Assembly: GCA_050633785.1 (NCBI GenBank)
Contig: JBOEHE010000018.1
Coordinates: 11,616-75,615 of the forward strand
DNA: 64,000 nt
Direction: 5' to 3'
Source of the DNA: CALKZN01 sp050633785
Lineage (GTDB): Bacteria > Pseudomonadota > Gammaproteobacteria > Arenicellales > Arenicellaceae
The position numbers and the translations under genes are program-made. The notes beneath the pieces are model-generated. The model was not told the DNA's origin. It saw nothing but the letters and a program-made list of their open reading frames with translations, and ran no database searches. Every line of letters starts with the position of its first letter. The first letter of the stretch is position 1. Below are positions 1 to 8,505 of this stretch, piece after piece.

Positions 1-11
1 TTATTGTGTAT

Positions 12-776
12 TCAGAAAAACAGTAACTTGATAATAAAAGCGATCAATACCACATTCAATATCCATTTAATAATATCAGTGCCTTGCCTGATCTGCACAT
101 GTGTGCCGAGCCAACCACCAATACCGGCTCCCAGCCCAAGATAGAGTCCGACACGCCAGTCGATTTCAACCTGAGAGGCGAATACCGCCAACGCCACAAT
201 GGTATAGATCAGAACAATAGTGACCTTGTGCATATTAGTGCGAATCAGATCAAGTCCCATCACCCGATGTAAAATGGGCATGAGGATGAAACCAACGCCA
301 ATTTGTATAAATCCTCCCCAGAAACCCGCTGCCACCATCAGAATATGCCCTAAAACTAAGCGGTTCTTGCTGATATGTGTTGTTATGGCTTCTGTGGGTG
401 CAGAATCGCCAGTGTTTTGCTTTTTATCACCAAACCACATCAGCAATAAAACGCCACCCATTATAATAGCAAGCAGATGGTTGAAATTGTCGCTGCGTAT
501 TCCAGAGGCGACAAAAGCGCCAATAATTGCCCCCGGAATGGTGCAGGCTGCCAGACTGAGGCTTAGTTTGATATCAGAAATACCTTGTTTGTAAAATGCC
601 GAAATAGAGGTGATGCTTTCTGCCAGAATGGCGACGCGATTAGTGGCATTGGCAATATGCCCCGGCATGCCGAGAAAAATCATAACCGGCACCGAGACCA
701 TGGAACCGCCGCCAGCCATGATATTTAAAAAGCCAGCAAGAATACCAACGCCAACTAATAACAGCGTTTCTAGCAT
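12..776 (-). CDS. TSUP/TauE-SafE family membrane permease
   Basis: A 254-residue integral membrane protein made almost entirely of hydrophobic segments. It has the N-terminal AGFLNIMAGGGSMVSVP motif typical of the TauE/SafE (TSUP) family, whose members move sulfite, organosulfonates or other small anions across the inner membrane. Length fits the family. Its ATG overlaps the stop codon of uvrA by seven bases on the same strand, so the two are probably translationally coupled, although there is no obvious functional link. The substrate cannot be read from the sequence. The stop codon lies only 12 bases from the window edge. Confidence 0.85.
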   Translation of the reverse strand: MLETLLLVGVGILAGFLNIMAGGGSMVSVPVMIFLGMPGHIANATNRVAILAESITSISAFYKQGISDIKLSLSLAACTIPGAIIGAFVASGIRSDNFNHLLAIIMGGVLLLMWFGDKKQNTGDSAPTEAITTHISKNRLVLGHILMVAAGFWGGFIQIGVGFILMPILHRVMGLDLIRTNMHKVTIVLIYTIVALAVFASQVEIDWRVGLYLGLGAGIGGWLGTHVQIRQGTDIIKWILNVVLIAFIIKLLFF

Positions 777-3643
777 GATTCTGCCAGTACTTCCGTATTT
801 GTATTTTCAAGCAAAGGCTTTAAATAATGACCGGTATGACTGCAATCGGTGTTGGCGATATCCATTGGTGTGCCTTCGGCGATGATATTACCGCCGCCAG
901 TGCCGCCTTCAGGACCAAGGTCAATCACCCAGTCAGCGGTTTTGATCACATCAAGGTTGTGTTCGATGATCACTACAGTATTGCCTTGGTTTCTCAGAGT
1001 ATGTAAAACCTCCAGCAACTGCCTGATATCATAGAAATGCAAGCCAGTGGTCGGTTCATCCAGAATATACAAAGTGCGCCCAGTATCGCGTTTCGACAAT
1101 TCGCGTGACAGCTTTATGCGCTGTGCCTCACCACCAGACAGGGTCACTGCGCTCTGGCCCAGTTTGATATAGCCAAGACCTACGGCCATCAGCGTGTCCA
1201 GTTTGCGTTTGATATTGGGTACTGCATCAAAGAAAGCGGCACCATCTTCAACCGTCATTTCCAGAATGTCTTTAATGTTCTTGCCTTTGTAGTGAATATC
1301 CAATGTTTCCCGGTTATATCGTGCGCCTTTGCAGACATCACAAGAAACATAAACATCGGCCAGAAAATGCATTTCAACTTTGATCAAACCATCGCCTTGA
1401 CAAGCTTCACAGCGGCCCCCTTTGACATTGAATGAAAAGCGTCCCGGCTTGTAACCCCTGGCTCGTGCCTCTTGAGTTTCAGATAACAACTCTCGAATTG
1501 GAGTGAACAAACCTGTGTAGGTTGCCGGATTTGAGCGAGGCGTGCGGCCAATAGGGCTTTGGTTGATATCAACGATCTTATCGATATTCTCAAGGCCCAG
1601 GACATCCTGATGCGCAGCCGCAGGTGTGCGGTTACGGTTTAAACGTTGGGCAACAACCGGATATAGTGTGCTGTTGATCAAAGTGGATTTGCCGGAACCT
1701 GATACACCAGTAACACAGGTAAGTAAGCCAACAGGAATTTTGACCGATACATTTTTAAGGTTGTTACCTGTGGCACCAACAATCTCAATTTCTTTTTCTG
1801 GATCATAAGATGTTAGTGTTTGAGGAACTTCGATACGTTCCTGTCCTGACAGGAAACGCCCCGTCATTGATGACGGGTTGTTGAGAATCTGGTTCAAGGT
1901 TCCCTGGGCAGAGATCTCACCACCATGGACACCGGCTCCCGGACCAATATCCAGAATATGGTCCGCACAACGGATAGCATCTTCATCATGTTCAACAACA
2001 ATCACCGTATTACCCAGATCGCGCAGGTGGGTCAAGGTATCGATCAAGCGACTGTTGTCCCGCTGATGCAAGCCAATGGACGGTTCATCCAGCACATACA
2101 TCACACCGACCAGCCCAGAACCAATCTGTGACGCCAGACGAATTCGCTGCGCTTCTCCGCCAGACAGAGTATCCGCTGATCGGCTCAAACTCAGATAGTT
2201 CAAGCCTACGTTGACTAAAAAACCCAGGCGTTCACTGATTTCTTTAAGGATTTTTTCAGCTATTTGTTCTTTAGCACCAGTCAATTCCAGTTGGTCAAAG
2301 AATTTCAGGGCGTCGGCGATAGTTAAAGCCGTTATATTGTGGATGGCCTCACTACCAACAAAAACATTACGCGCAGCACGGTTCATACGACTGCCATTAC
2401 AATCCGGGCAAGATTGAGTGCTGATGTATTTGCCGAGCTCATCGCGAATCGCATTAGATTCGGTTTCGCGGTAACGACGTTCCATATTGCCGATGACGCC
2501 TTCCCAAGTGGTTTTGCGTTGGTAGGGTGGTCGGCCGGGACGTTTGAACTCGAAATTAATTTTTTCTTTGCCACTGCCATTGAGAATTATGCCCTGCATA
2601 TCCGCAGGAATGTCTTCATAGGCCTGATCCAGATCGAATTGATAATGGTCAGCCAGGCACTGTAGCATTTGATAATAATACAGATGGCGTTTATCCCAGC
2701 CCCGAATAGCTCCGGATGCAATGCTTAACTCACCATCAAAAATGACTTCTTCGGGGTCAAAGAACTTCTTCATCCCCAAACCGTCACAACCCTGACAGGC
2801 TCCAGCGGGGTTGTTGAAGGAGAATAAACGAGGTTCCAGTTCTTTTATGCTGTAGCCACAGTGTGGGCAGGCGTATTTTGCTGAGAATAATAAGAGTTCT
2901 TCTTTGTCGCTGGGGTCAGCCTCTTTGCCAGGCAATACGGCAACATGGGCGACGTCGTCTGCCAGTTCCAGAGCCGTTTCGAAGGATTCAGCCATGCGCT
3001 GTTCAATGCCTTCGCGGACTACCAGTCGGTCAACCACGACTTCGATATTGTGCTTGATATTTTTTTCCAGAGTTGGAGGGTCGGACAGCTCAATCACTTC
3101 ACCATCAATTCGGGCGCGTACAAAACCTTGAGCATGCAGAGTTTCCAATAGTTGAACATGCTCCCCTTTGCGGCTGTTCACCACTGGAGCCAATAGCAGA
3201 ATTCTACTGCCTTCAGGCAGTTCCATCACTTGGTCCACCATTTGTGACACAGTCTGTGAACTCAATGTGACATCATGATCTGGACACCGTGGGTCGCCAA
3301 TGCGAGCGAACAGCAAGCGCAGATAGTCATAAACTTCAGTGACTGTACCCACCGTGGAGCGAGGATTGTGTGATGTGGCTTTTTGTTCAATTGAAATAGC
3401 CGGTGACAAACCTTCAATAACATCCACATCTGGTTTTTCCATCAAAGACAGGAATTGTCTGGCATAAGCTGACAAGGATTCAACGTAACGACGTTGACCT
3501 TCAGCGTAGATGGTGTCAAATGCCAGGGAAGATTTTCCTGAGCCAGACAAGCCGGTGATCACAATCAACTGATTGCGGGGTAATTCCAGATCGATGTTTT
3601 TAAGGTTGTGGGTTCTGGCCCCACGAATCACTATATTTTGCAT
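770..3643 (-). CDS. uvrA: UvrA excinuclease ABC subunit A
   Basis: DNA damage-recognition ATPase of nucleotide excision repair. About 957 residues from the chosen ATG, close to the usual 940-960. Walker A (GLSGSGKSS) lies at residues 31-39. Two ABC signatures are seen (LSGGEAQRIRLA and LSGGEAQRIKLS), and the zinc-binding cysteine pairs of the family are present (CPHCGY/CQGCDG, CPDCNG, CEACQGDG/CDVCKGARY). The open frame extends 34 codons upstream to 3745, but homologues begin at MQNIVIRGARTHNLKNI, so I start at 3643. The longer frame would also run into the divergent MFS gene. I did not find a convincing LexA box upstream. Confidence 0.97.
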   Translation of the reverse strand: MQNIVIRGARTHNLKNIDLELPRNQLIVITGLSGSGKSSLAFDTIYAEGQRRYVESLSAYARQFLSLMEKPDVDVIEGLSPAISIEQKATSHNPRSTVGTVTEVYDYLRLLFARIGDPRCPDHDVTLSSQTVSQMVDQVMELPEGSRILLLAPVVNSRKGEHVQLLETLHAQGFVRARIDGEVIELSDPPTLEKNIKHNIEVVVDRLVVREGIEQRMAESFETALELADDVAHVAVLPGKEADPSDKEELLLFSAKYACPHCGYSIKELEPRLFSFNNPAGACQGCDGLGMKKFFDPEEVIFDGELSIASGAIRGWDKRHLYYYQMLQCLADHYQFDLDQAYEDIPADMQGIILNGSGKEKINFEFKRPGRPPYQRKTTWEGVIGNMERRYRETESNAIRDELGKYISTQSCPDCNGSRMNRAARNVFVGSEAIHNITALTIADALKFFDQLELTGAKEQIAEKILKEISERLGFLVNVGLNYLSLSRSADTLSGGEAQRIRLASQIGSGLVGVMYVLDEPSIGLHQRDNSRLIDTLTHLRDLGNTVIVVEHDEDAIRCADHILDIGPGAGVHGGEISAQGTLNQILNNPSSMTGRFLSGQERIEVPQTLTSYDPEKEIEIVGATGNNLKNVSVKIPVGLLTCVTGVSGSGKSTLINSTLYPVVAQRLNRNRTPAAAHQDVLGLENIDKIVDINQSPIGRTPRSNPATYTGLFTPIRELLSETQEARARGYKPGRFSFNVKGGRCEACQGDGLIKVEMHFLADVYVSCDVCKGARYNRETLDIHYKGKNIKDILEMTVEDGAAFFDAVPNIKRKLDTLMAVGLGYIKLGQSAVTLSGGEAQRIKLSRELSKRDTGRTLYILDEPTTGLHFYDIRQLLEVLHTLRNQGNTVVIIEHNLDVIKTADWVIDLGPEGGTGGGNIIAEGTPMDIANTDCSHTGHYLKPLLENTNTEVLAESC

Positions 3644-3843
3644 GCTAAATTTCGTCAAAGTCCGACCAGTAACTATAAGGGCTTTCAGTATCAGATAGCA
3701 AAGTAATTTAACGGGTATTTTGTAAAAATAATGTGAGTCTGACAAAGTGCTTCAAAAGCGTTTTATATTCCAATACACTTGCGACTTTATTGATGGCCAC
3801 CTGTGGCTCTTTTACTTTTGCGTACTTCATCGTTGGCTTACTC

Positions 3844-5256
3844 TTGAAAAAACAGAAAACTTCCCAGGCCTTTACAGACCTAGAACGGCGTTCAGTGATG
3901 GCTTTAAGCAGCATCTATGCACTGCGCATGTTCGGTTTGTTCCTGATTTTGCCTGTATTGTCGGTGTATGCGGACTCTTTAAGCAATGCTACGCCGTTGT
4001 TGATTGGTATGGCTCTGGGTGCCTATGGATTCACTCAGGCAGTGTTGCAGATTCCTTTTGGATTGTTATCTGACCGTATGGGCCGTAAACGGGTCATCAC
4101 CGCTGGATTGGTTCTATTTGTCCTTGGGAGTCTGGTAGCAGCAGTTGCACACGATATAGTCTGGGTAATTATCGGCCGAGCCTTGCAAGGCTCTGGAGCA
4201 ATTGCGGCAGTTGTGTTGGCTTTGACAGCTGATCTGACTCGAGAAAACCAGCGTTCTAAAGCGATGGCTTTGATAGGCATGAGTATCGGCATGGCTTTTA
4301 TGTTGGCTTTAGTACTGGCACCAATATTTGCTGGAGTTGTCGGCGTGCAGGGACTGTTTGTCTTGACTGCTGTCCTGGCCGTTCTGGCAATGATCGTTTT
4401 ATGGCGTTGGGTTCCTAGTCCGGCACAACGACCAAACCGGGAAGTTCAAGCGGTACCCAGTGATATTTTACGCCTTCTGGCTGATCCACAGTTGATTCGT
4501 CTGGATGTGGGTATCTTTGTGCTGCATTTTGTGCTGACAGCCATGTTTGTCGTGGTTCCGTTATTGTTGGTCAAAGAAATGGGCGTTGCAACCAGCAAAC
4601 ATTGGCAAGTGTATCTACCAGCATTGCTGGCATCGGTTGCTGCCATGGTGCCTCTGGTTATGTTAAGTGCACGGAAAAAACGCACGATGAGAGTGTTTTT
4701 TGCCGCTATTTGTATTTTGCTGGCCTCTCAAGTGTTGTTTTTATGGAAACCAGTCAGCAATGTGTATTCCCTGGGAATGATGTTGTTCGTCTTTTTCTGG
4801 GGCTTTAACACGCTGGAAGCGATGTTGCCATCTTTGGTGACTCGCTTGTCACCAGCAGCGACTAAAGGCACTGCGGTGGGTGTCTATAACACCTTTCAGT
4901 TTGCTGGTGTTTTTGCTGGTGGTGCTCTGGGAGGTCTGGTCTATGGACAATTTGGCTATACCGCTGTATTTGTGTTGTGTGGCTTACTCTTGGTATTATG
5001 GGCATTGTTAGTGCAAACAGCGCCTGCTACATCTCTGTATGACAGTCGCATTGTGCAACTGACGGACCTGATGAAGCAGAATCAATCGTCTAGTGAGTCA
5101 AGAGATGCTACAATTGAGCAACTGTATCAACAACTTAAGTCGATTGTCGGTGTCAAGGATGTGACCATCATCGAAGATGAATGTCTGGCGTATTTAAAAG
5201 TCGATAAAGACTATTTTGATGAAGAGCAATTGGCTGGGTTTGAGCGTAGTGTTTGA
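3844..5256 (+). CDS. YajR-like MFS transporter with C-terminal YAM domain
   Basis: Twelve-helix major facilitator protein. ERRSVMALSSIYALRMFGLF, the QIPFGLLSDRMGRKR loop and GRALQGSGAIAAVVLALTAD closely follow Escherichia coli YajR. The last ~60 residues (SIVGVKDVTIIEDECLAYLKV) match the small ferredoxin-like YAM domain that distinguishes YajR from other MFS exporters. The substrate is unknown in the family. The open frame reaches back to an ATG at 3733, but homology begins just before ERRS, so an in-frame TTG at 3844 is my best start. No clear ribosome site supports either. It is transcribed away from uvrA. Confidence 0.85.
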   Translation: MKKQKTSQAFTDLERRSVMALSSIYALRMFGLFLILPVLSVYADSLSNATPLLIGMALGAYGFTQAVLQIPFGLLSDRMGRKRVITAGLVLFVLGSLVAAVAHDIVWVIIGRALQGSGAIAAVVLALTADLTRENQRSKAMALIGMSIGMAFMLALVLAPIFAGVVGVQGLFVLTAVLAVLAMIVLWRWVPSPAQRPNREVQAVPSDILRLLADPQLIRLDVGIFVLHFVLTAMFVVVPLLLVKEMGVATSKHWQVYLPALLASVAAMVPLVMLSARKKRTMRVFFAAICILLASQVLFLWKPVSNVYSLGMMLFVFFWGFNTLEAMLPSLVTRLSPAATKGTAVGVYNTFQFAGVFAGGALGGLVYGQFGYTAVFVLCGLLLVLWALLVQTAPATSLYDSRIVQLTDLMKQNQSSSESRDATIEQLYQQLKSIVGVKDVTIIEDECLAYLKVDKDYFDEEQLAGFERSV

Positions 5257-5265
5257 ACCTGAAGG

Positions 5266-5286
5266 CAGGCCTTGTGGCAAGGTCTG
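5266..5286 (+). terminator. Hairpin after the MFS gene
   Basis: CAGGCCTTG and CAAGGTCTG form a stem (one G-U pair) around TGG, ten bases after the MFS stop. The following T-run is weak and displaced, so this is only a possible terminator. Confidence 0.35.
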
Positions 5287-5330
5287 TATGAATCTATTTT
5301 TATGACAGTATTTTTTATTTGAGGAATATT

Positions 5331-5897
5331 ATGGCAAGTCGCGGTATTAACAAAGTAATCGTATTGGGCAATCTGGGCAATGATCCGGAAATGAAATACG
5401 CCAGCAGCGGCAGTGCGATCGCCCGTATCAGCATTGCAACATCTGAACAATGGAATGACAAAAACTCGGGTGAAAAACAGGAACGCACGGAATGGCATCG
5501 CGTGGTGTTTTTTGGCAAATTGGCTGAAATTGTTGGTGAATACCTGCGTAAAGGTTCACAAGTCTATGTCGAAGGCAGCCTGCGTACCAATAAATGGCAA
5601 GACCAGCAAGGCAACGATCGATACACCACAGAAATCGTCGCCAGCGACATGCAAATGCTGGGCGGTCGTCAGGATTCAGGCGGCATGGGCGGCGGTATGA
5701 ATAATAATATGAACAACAATATGGGCAGCAATAATAACTATTCCGCTCCGCAACAGCAGAATAACTCGTTTCAGAACAACGCGCCTCAGCAACAACAGCA
5801 ACCGAACAACTATAATAATCAACAACAGAATAATCCAGCACCAGCGCAGTCACAACCAGCGCCGAGTAATGATTTTGATGATGATATTCCGTTCTAA
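5331..5897 (+). CDS. ssb: Single-stranded DNA-binding protein
   Basis: 188-residue SSB. The N-terminal OB fold (MASRGINKVIVLGNLGNDPE through roughly residue 112) binds single-stranded DNA. It is followed by a glycine- and then Gln/Asn-rich disordered linker and the conserved acidic tip DDDIPF, which recruits repair and replication partners. Start chosen at 5331 because GAGG sits a few bases upstream; the upstream in-frame TTG at 5319 overlaps that ribosome site. Lying near uvrA matches the common gammaproteobacterial uvrA-ssb neighbourhood, here with an MFS gene between them. Confidence 0.97.
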   Translation: MASRGINKVIVLGNLGNDPEMKYASSGSAIARISIATSEQWNDKNSGEKQERTEWHRVVFFGKLAEIVGEYLRKGSQVYVEGSLRTNKWQDQQGNDRYTTEIVASDMQMLGGRQDSGGMGGGMNNNMNNNMGSNNNYSAPQQQNNSFQNNAPQQQQQPNNYNNQQQNNPAPAQSQPAPSNDFDDDIPF

Positions 5898-5933
5898 GGA
5901 ACACCATTGAATTAACTGTAAAGAGTATTTTTG

Positions 5934-5959
5934 AAAGCCCCTTTGTCTGGGGCTTTTTT
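5934..5959 (+). terminator. Rho-independent terminator of ssb
   Basis: AAAGCCCC and GGGGCTTT pair around a seven-base loop and run into a T tract, 36 bases after the ssb stop. Confidence 0.9.
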
Positions 5960-6062
5960 CTTGTATAAAACGTGAGCGCTCCACGAATCCCATTCTATTC
6001 AAAGAAATTTAGCCATGCCATAGTTCCTGTTTTCCATATACTGAGACAAACGTATATTGATC

Positions 6063-6531
6063 TTAACGATCCACAGGACTACGCATCCCTAAAATACCTT
6101 TATGCAAAACATGAGTATAAACCTCGATGGTTTCAACACTGCAATGGCCCAACAACTCTTGAACAGTTCGAATGTCGTTTCCTTGCTCAAGTAGCCTAGT
6201 CGCAAATGAATGACGAAACGTATGACAATTCGCATGCTTGGGAATGCTACAAGTTCTAATTGCATTTTTAACATTGCGCTGTAAAGAACGGTCATAAACG
6301 TGATCTCTTCTTTACCAGAATGGACTGCTATCATATGTTGGTCAAAGTCGATGTCTTTCACTCTTAGTGAAATTGCTTTATCTGTTCTTAACCCAGAGCC
6401 ATACATGATGGATGCGATTAACTGCCAAGGGTAGCCTAAATGTGGAATAACAGAAGTTGTCATACGCATTTGATGCATGACAAAACAGGTTGTTGGGGTA
6501 GTGGTCGACGAATCTCATCCATTTCATTCAT
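6063..6531 (-). pseudogene. Degenerate integron integrase (intI)
   Basis: Tyrosine recombinase remnant read on the minus strand. Three patches align with IntI proteins. First comes MNEMDEIRRPL, with an AAGGAG ribosome site before it at 6539-6544. Next is LIASIMYGSGLRTDKAISLRVKDIDFD. In a different frame there is CHTFRHSFATRLLEQGNDI, then VQELLGH and YTHVLHKG, ending GMRSPVDR-stop at 6063. The last patch contains the RHSF arginine-histidine pair and the catalytic tyrosine (YTHV). About 160 N-terminal residues are missing. Roughly 70 internal residues, including the integron-specific insertion, are also deleted, and the frame shifts at least twice. It points away from the cassettes, the normal integron arrangement. 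Certainly non-functional as read. Confidence 0.9.
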
Positions 6532-6612
6532 AGTTTCACTCCTTAAAACTAATGTGCTGACAATTGAATGATTAAGTATAACTAGCAATGCTCACAAAAA
6601 AACGACCGGCAA

Positions 6613-6813
6613 TCGGACTAATATATTAGCAATAGTTGCGTAACTGTTTGATTTTTCTTACTAAAAATAATAATCTCTACAAAAGCGACGAAGAATAGAC
6701 CGACATGAAGTCGGTTTTTAGGAGGGAGGAAGAAATGAAAAACGGCATAAGCTGTTGTTTTAAAAATAAAAATAACTCAAATTCTAAAAGTCGGGCTATT
6801 ATATTAGTCCGAC
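6613..6813. repeat. Long-range inverted repeat in the attI/leader region
   Basis: A 17-base element at 6613-6629 (TCGGACTAATATATTAG) recurs in inverted orientation at 6797-6813 with one mismatch. The region also holds several shorter CCGAC/GTCGG elements. It lies between the dead intI and the first cassette gene, where attI would be expected, but I could not identify a canonical attI core. Confidence 0.6.
6699..6719 (+). terminator. Hairpin plus T tract upstream of the small ORF
   Basis: ACCGAC and GTCGGT pair around a five-base loop and are followed by five T residues. It could be a terminator or attenuator in front of the first cassette genes. Confidence 0.5.
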
Positions 6814-6846
6814 AAATATTCAACCGACATAGAGACGGTGAATAAA
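6736..6846 (+). CDS. Possible 36-residue peptide
   Basis: Short open frame with an unusually strong Shine-Dalgarno run (AGGAGGGAGG at 6721-6730) six bases before its ATG. The product is basic and asparagine-rich at first (MKNGISCCFKNKNNSNSK) and ends RAIILVRQIFNRHRDGE. It contains one arm of the inverted repeat and sits 36 bases upstream of the region 1.1-like gene. It may be a leader peptide or a tiny protein of its own; no family recognised. Confidence 0.35.
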
Positions 6847-6882
6847 ACTGTTATATCTGCAAAGTGAACTGAAAAAATTACA

Positions 6883-7206
6883 ATGACAAACTATGAAAAG
6901 TTAAGAAATAAAGGTTTGGTTCAAGGCTCATTGAGCCTTGATGAAATTTTTACAGTTATGGAAAATGAAATTAAACTCCCTTCTGATTTCGCAGAGGTAA
7001 AAGAAAAGTTAGAAAGTGAAGGTATCATTATTGATATAAGTGAACAGTCTCAGAAATTACAAGCTCTAATAAAAAAAGGAGTAAGTAATGGTTTACTAAA
7101 ACGGACAGAGATCGTTTTGCATCTACCTTTTGAAATGGTAGATCAAGAGCAAATTAATGACATTATTCAAATGATTGAAGGTATGGGTATTAAAGTTGAA
7201 AATTAA
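6883..7206 (+). CDS. Stand-alone protein of two sigma-70 region 1.1-like repeats
   Basis: 107 residues in two similar halves. Residues 57-106 follow the N-terminal region 1.1 of RpoD closely: LQALIKKGVSNG, then HLPFEMVDQEQINDIIQMIE and MGIKV correspond to the LKLLVTRGKEQG, HLPEDIVDSDQIEDIIQMIN and MGIQV of the E. coli protein. Residues 5-52 (LRNKGLVQGSLSLDEIF, then LPSDFAEVKEKLESEGIII) repeat the same pattern more weakly. No region 2, 3 or 4 follows. Region 1.1 in primary sigma factors is an acidic DNA mimic that occupies the RNA polymerase main channel and is displaced by promoter DNA. A free tandem copy could therefore bind polymerase or sigma; that is inference. It is the first cassette-like gene of the integron and is followed directly by an attC site. 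Confidence 0.8.
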   Translation: MTNYEKLRNKGLVQGSLSLDEIFTVMENEIKLPSDFAEVKEKLESEGIIIDISEQSQKLQALIKKGVSNGLLKRTEIVLHLPFEMVDQEQINDIIQMIEGMGIKVEN

Positions 7207-7214
7207 AAGCAAAT

Positions 7215-7269
7215 ATAACAAGCAGTTTAAAATGGACAGCGTAAACGCTGCCCTTTAACTGAGCGTTAT
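7215..7269 (+). repeat. attC site 1 (array 1)
   Basis: Runs from ATAACAAGCAG to GAGCGTTATG. The left half CAGTTTAAAATGGACAGC pairs imperfectly with the right half GCTGCCCTTTAACTG, and both ends carry the AAC/GTT cores. Confidence 0.85.
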
Positions 7270-7281
7270 GATTACTAGCTC

Positions 7282-7815
7282 ATGCTCTCTGACTCAGAAG
7301 TAAGGCTTGAAAAGCCGCGAGTCGAACTGGCCGAAGAAATTCGAGATGCATTAGTAGAATCCTATTCCGAGCACGTAGAATTTTTGCTTTGGCCCGAACC
7401 TGAACCCTGCATTGAAAAAGTGCGAGAAAATGTCCAGCAGGCTATCTACAATTTCGAGAACGACGTAGAGGAGTACCGGTTTCTCATTTTGAGAAATTCA
7501 GACTCCAAGCTTGTAGGTACCATAGGCTTGCTAATAATTGATCTAGAGATTCCATATCTAGAAATCGGCTATTGGGCTCGTAGCTCTGAACAAGGAAAGG
7601 GCTACATCGGGCGAGCGGTAGAGATGCTTGAGAACTACGCTCAGAACGAGCTTAGCGTCCGGCGCCTAGAAATACGGATGGCGGAATCTAATAGTAGAAG
7701 CAGGCGGGTGGCGGAGAGGGCTGGATACACACTTGAGGCAAAACTTCATTTCGATCGAAAATTACCCAATGGCACTATTGATAACTCATTGGTTTATTGT
7801 AAAACGTACTCATAA
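7282..7815 (+). CDS. RimJ/RimL-type GNAT acetyltransferase (cassette)
   Basis: 177-residue GNAT protein. The acetyl-CoA-binding region is visible as EIGYWARSSEQGKGYIGRAVEML, with the R/Q-x-x-G-x-G/A-type loop, and is followed by the AERAGYTLEA motif near the C-terminus typical of the RimJ/RimL subgroup. These enzymes transfer acetyl groups to ribosomal protein N-termini or to small amines; the substrate here is unknown. It starts 13 bases after attC site 1 and its stop codon overlaps the next attC, so it is a mobile cassette gene. No own promoter was recognised. Confidence 0.88.
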   Translation: MLSDSEVRLEKPRVELAEEIRDALVESYSEHVEFLLWPEPEPCIEKVRENVQQAIYNFENDVEEYRFLILRNSDSKLVGTIGLLIIDLEIPYLEIGYWARSSEQGKGYIGRAVEMLENYAQNELSVRRLEIRMAESNSRSRRVAERAGYTLEAKLHFDRKLPNGTIDNSLVYCKTYS

Positions 7816-7897
7816 CAAGTGCGGGCAGTACGCTCCCTTCGGTCACCGGACGCCCAAACCGTTGTGCGGTTCGTGCGTCTGCTGCCACAGGCGTTAT
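7811..7897 (+). repeat. attC site 2 (array 1)
   Basis: CATAACAAGTGCGGGCAG to CTGCCACAGGCGTTATG, about 87 bases, with a complementary outer stem and a variable central region. Confidence 0.88.
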
Positions 7898-8399
7898 GTT
7901 TCTTAAGAAAATGTTTATACAAGAAATACAAGAATGTAATTGGGATGAGATTTTGCACATTCAAGAAGAAGCTTATCGAGAGATAGGCTCTGAAGAGTTA
8001 AATATACTTAAAAATAAACAAAAATATTCTCCGTCTACATGCTTAGTGTCGATTTCTAAAGCGAATGAAGTACAGGGTTATCTTTTAGCTCATCCGTGGT
8101 CTGGTAAAGAACCACCGAAACTGTTTGAAACCTTGCCAAGTATTAGTGATCCTGACCGTTTATATCTTCACGACATGGTTGTTTCCCCAAAATTTAGAGG
8201 GGTAGGTTTAGGCACTAAGTTGGTGAAACATTTGTTTTCAATTGTAAAAGATCAACAAGTAAATAAAATTGCGCTCGTTGCTGTTCAAGGCTCTTGTGGT
8301 TTTTGGGCTAATAATGGTTTTAATGTGGTTACAGATGTAAGAGTGGATTCAAGTTATGGTAATGATGCCGTACTTATGGAGAACTCACTACCTGCATAA
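7896..8399 (+). CDS. GNAT acetyltransferase (cassette)
   Basis: 167 residues. The sequence LYLHDMVVSPKFRGVGLGTKLVKHL holds the GNAT strand-4 and acetyl-CoA pyrophosphate loop (RGVGLG), and FWANNGFNVV is the usual C-terminal motif. It is unrelated in detail to the previous acetyltransferase. The first ATG lies inside the right end of attC site 2; a second in-frame ATG at 7911 is an equally good start. The gene ends within the left core of the next attC. Substrate unknown. Confidence 0.85.
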   Translation: MFLKKMFIQEIQECNWDEILHIQEEAYREIGSEELNILKNKQKYSPSTCLVSISKANEVQGYLLAHPWSGKEPPKLFETLPSISDPDRLYLHDMVVSPKFRGVGLGTKLVKHLFSIVKDQQVNKIALVAVQGSCGFWANNGFNVVTDVRVDSSYGNDAVLMENSLPA

Positions 8400-8495
8400 C
8401 AAAGCCATCAATCTGACGGCTTTTCCGTTGCTCGTTTTTGTGCTTGAATAGCANNAACCAACCAACTACAAAGCTGCAGCTTATGGCGGCGTTAA
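8395..8495 (+). repeat. attC site 3 (array 1), interrupted by an N placeholder
   Basis: Left end ATAACAAAGCCATCAATCTG, right end AGCTTATGGCGGCGTTAATG. The middle contains two N bases at 8454-8455, so its true length is unknown. The same family as the attC at 51017 in the second array. Confidence 0.8.
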
Positions 8496-8505
8496 TGGAA
8501 TCAGA

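Noticed and set aside
3643..3745. 34-codon N-terminal extension of UvrA
   Set aside because: No homology, runs into the divergent MFS gene, and the conserved family start lies at 3643.
5428..5907. 159-residue minus-strand frame opposite ssb
   Set aside because: It mirrors the Gln/Asn-rich repetitive linker of ssb on the opposite strand; the Tyr/Cys-rich product is an artefact of that composition.
6089..6478. 129-residue minus-strand frame taken as a complete gene
   Set aside because: It is only the middle part of the degenerate intI; the conserved C-terminal recombinase motifs are in another frame.
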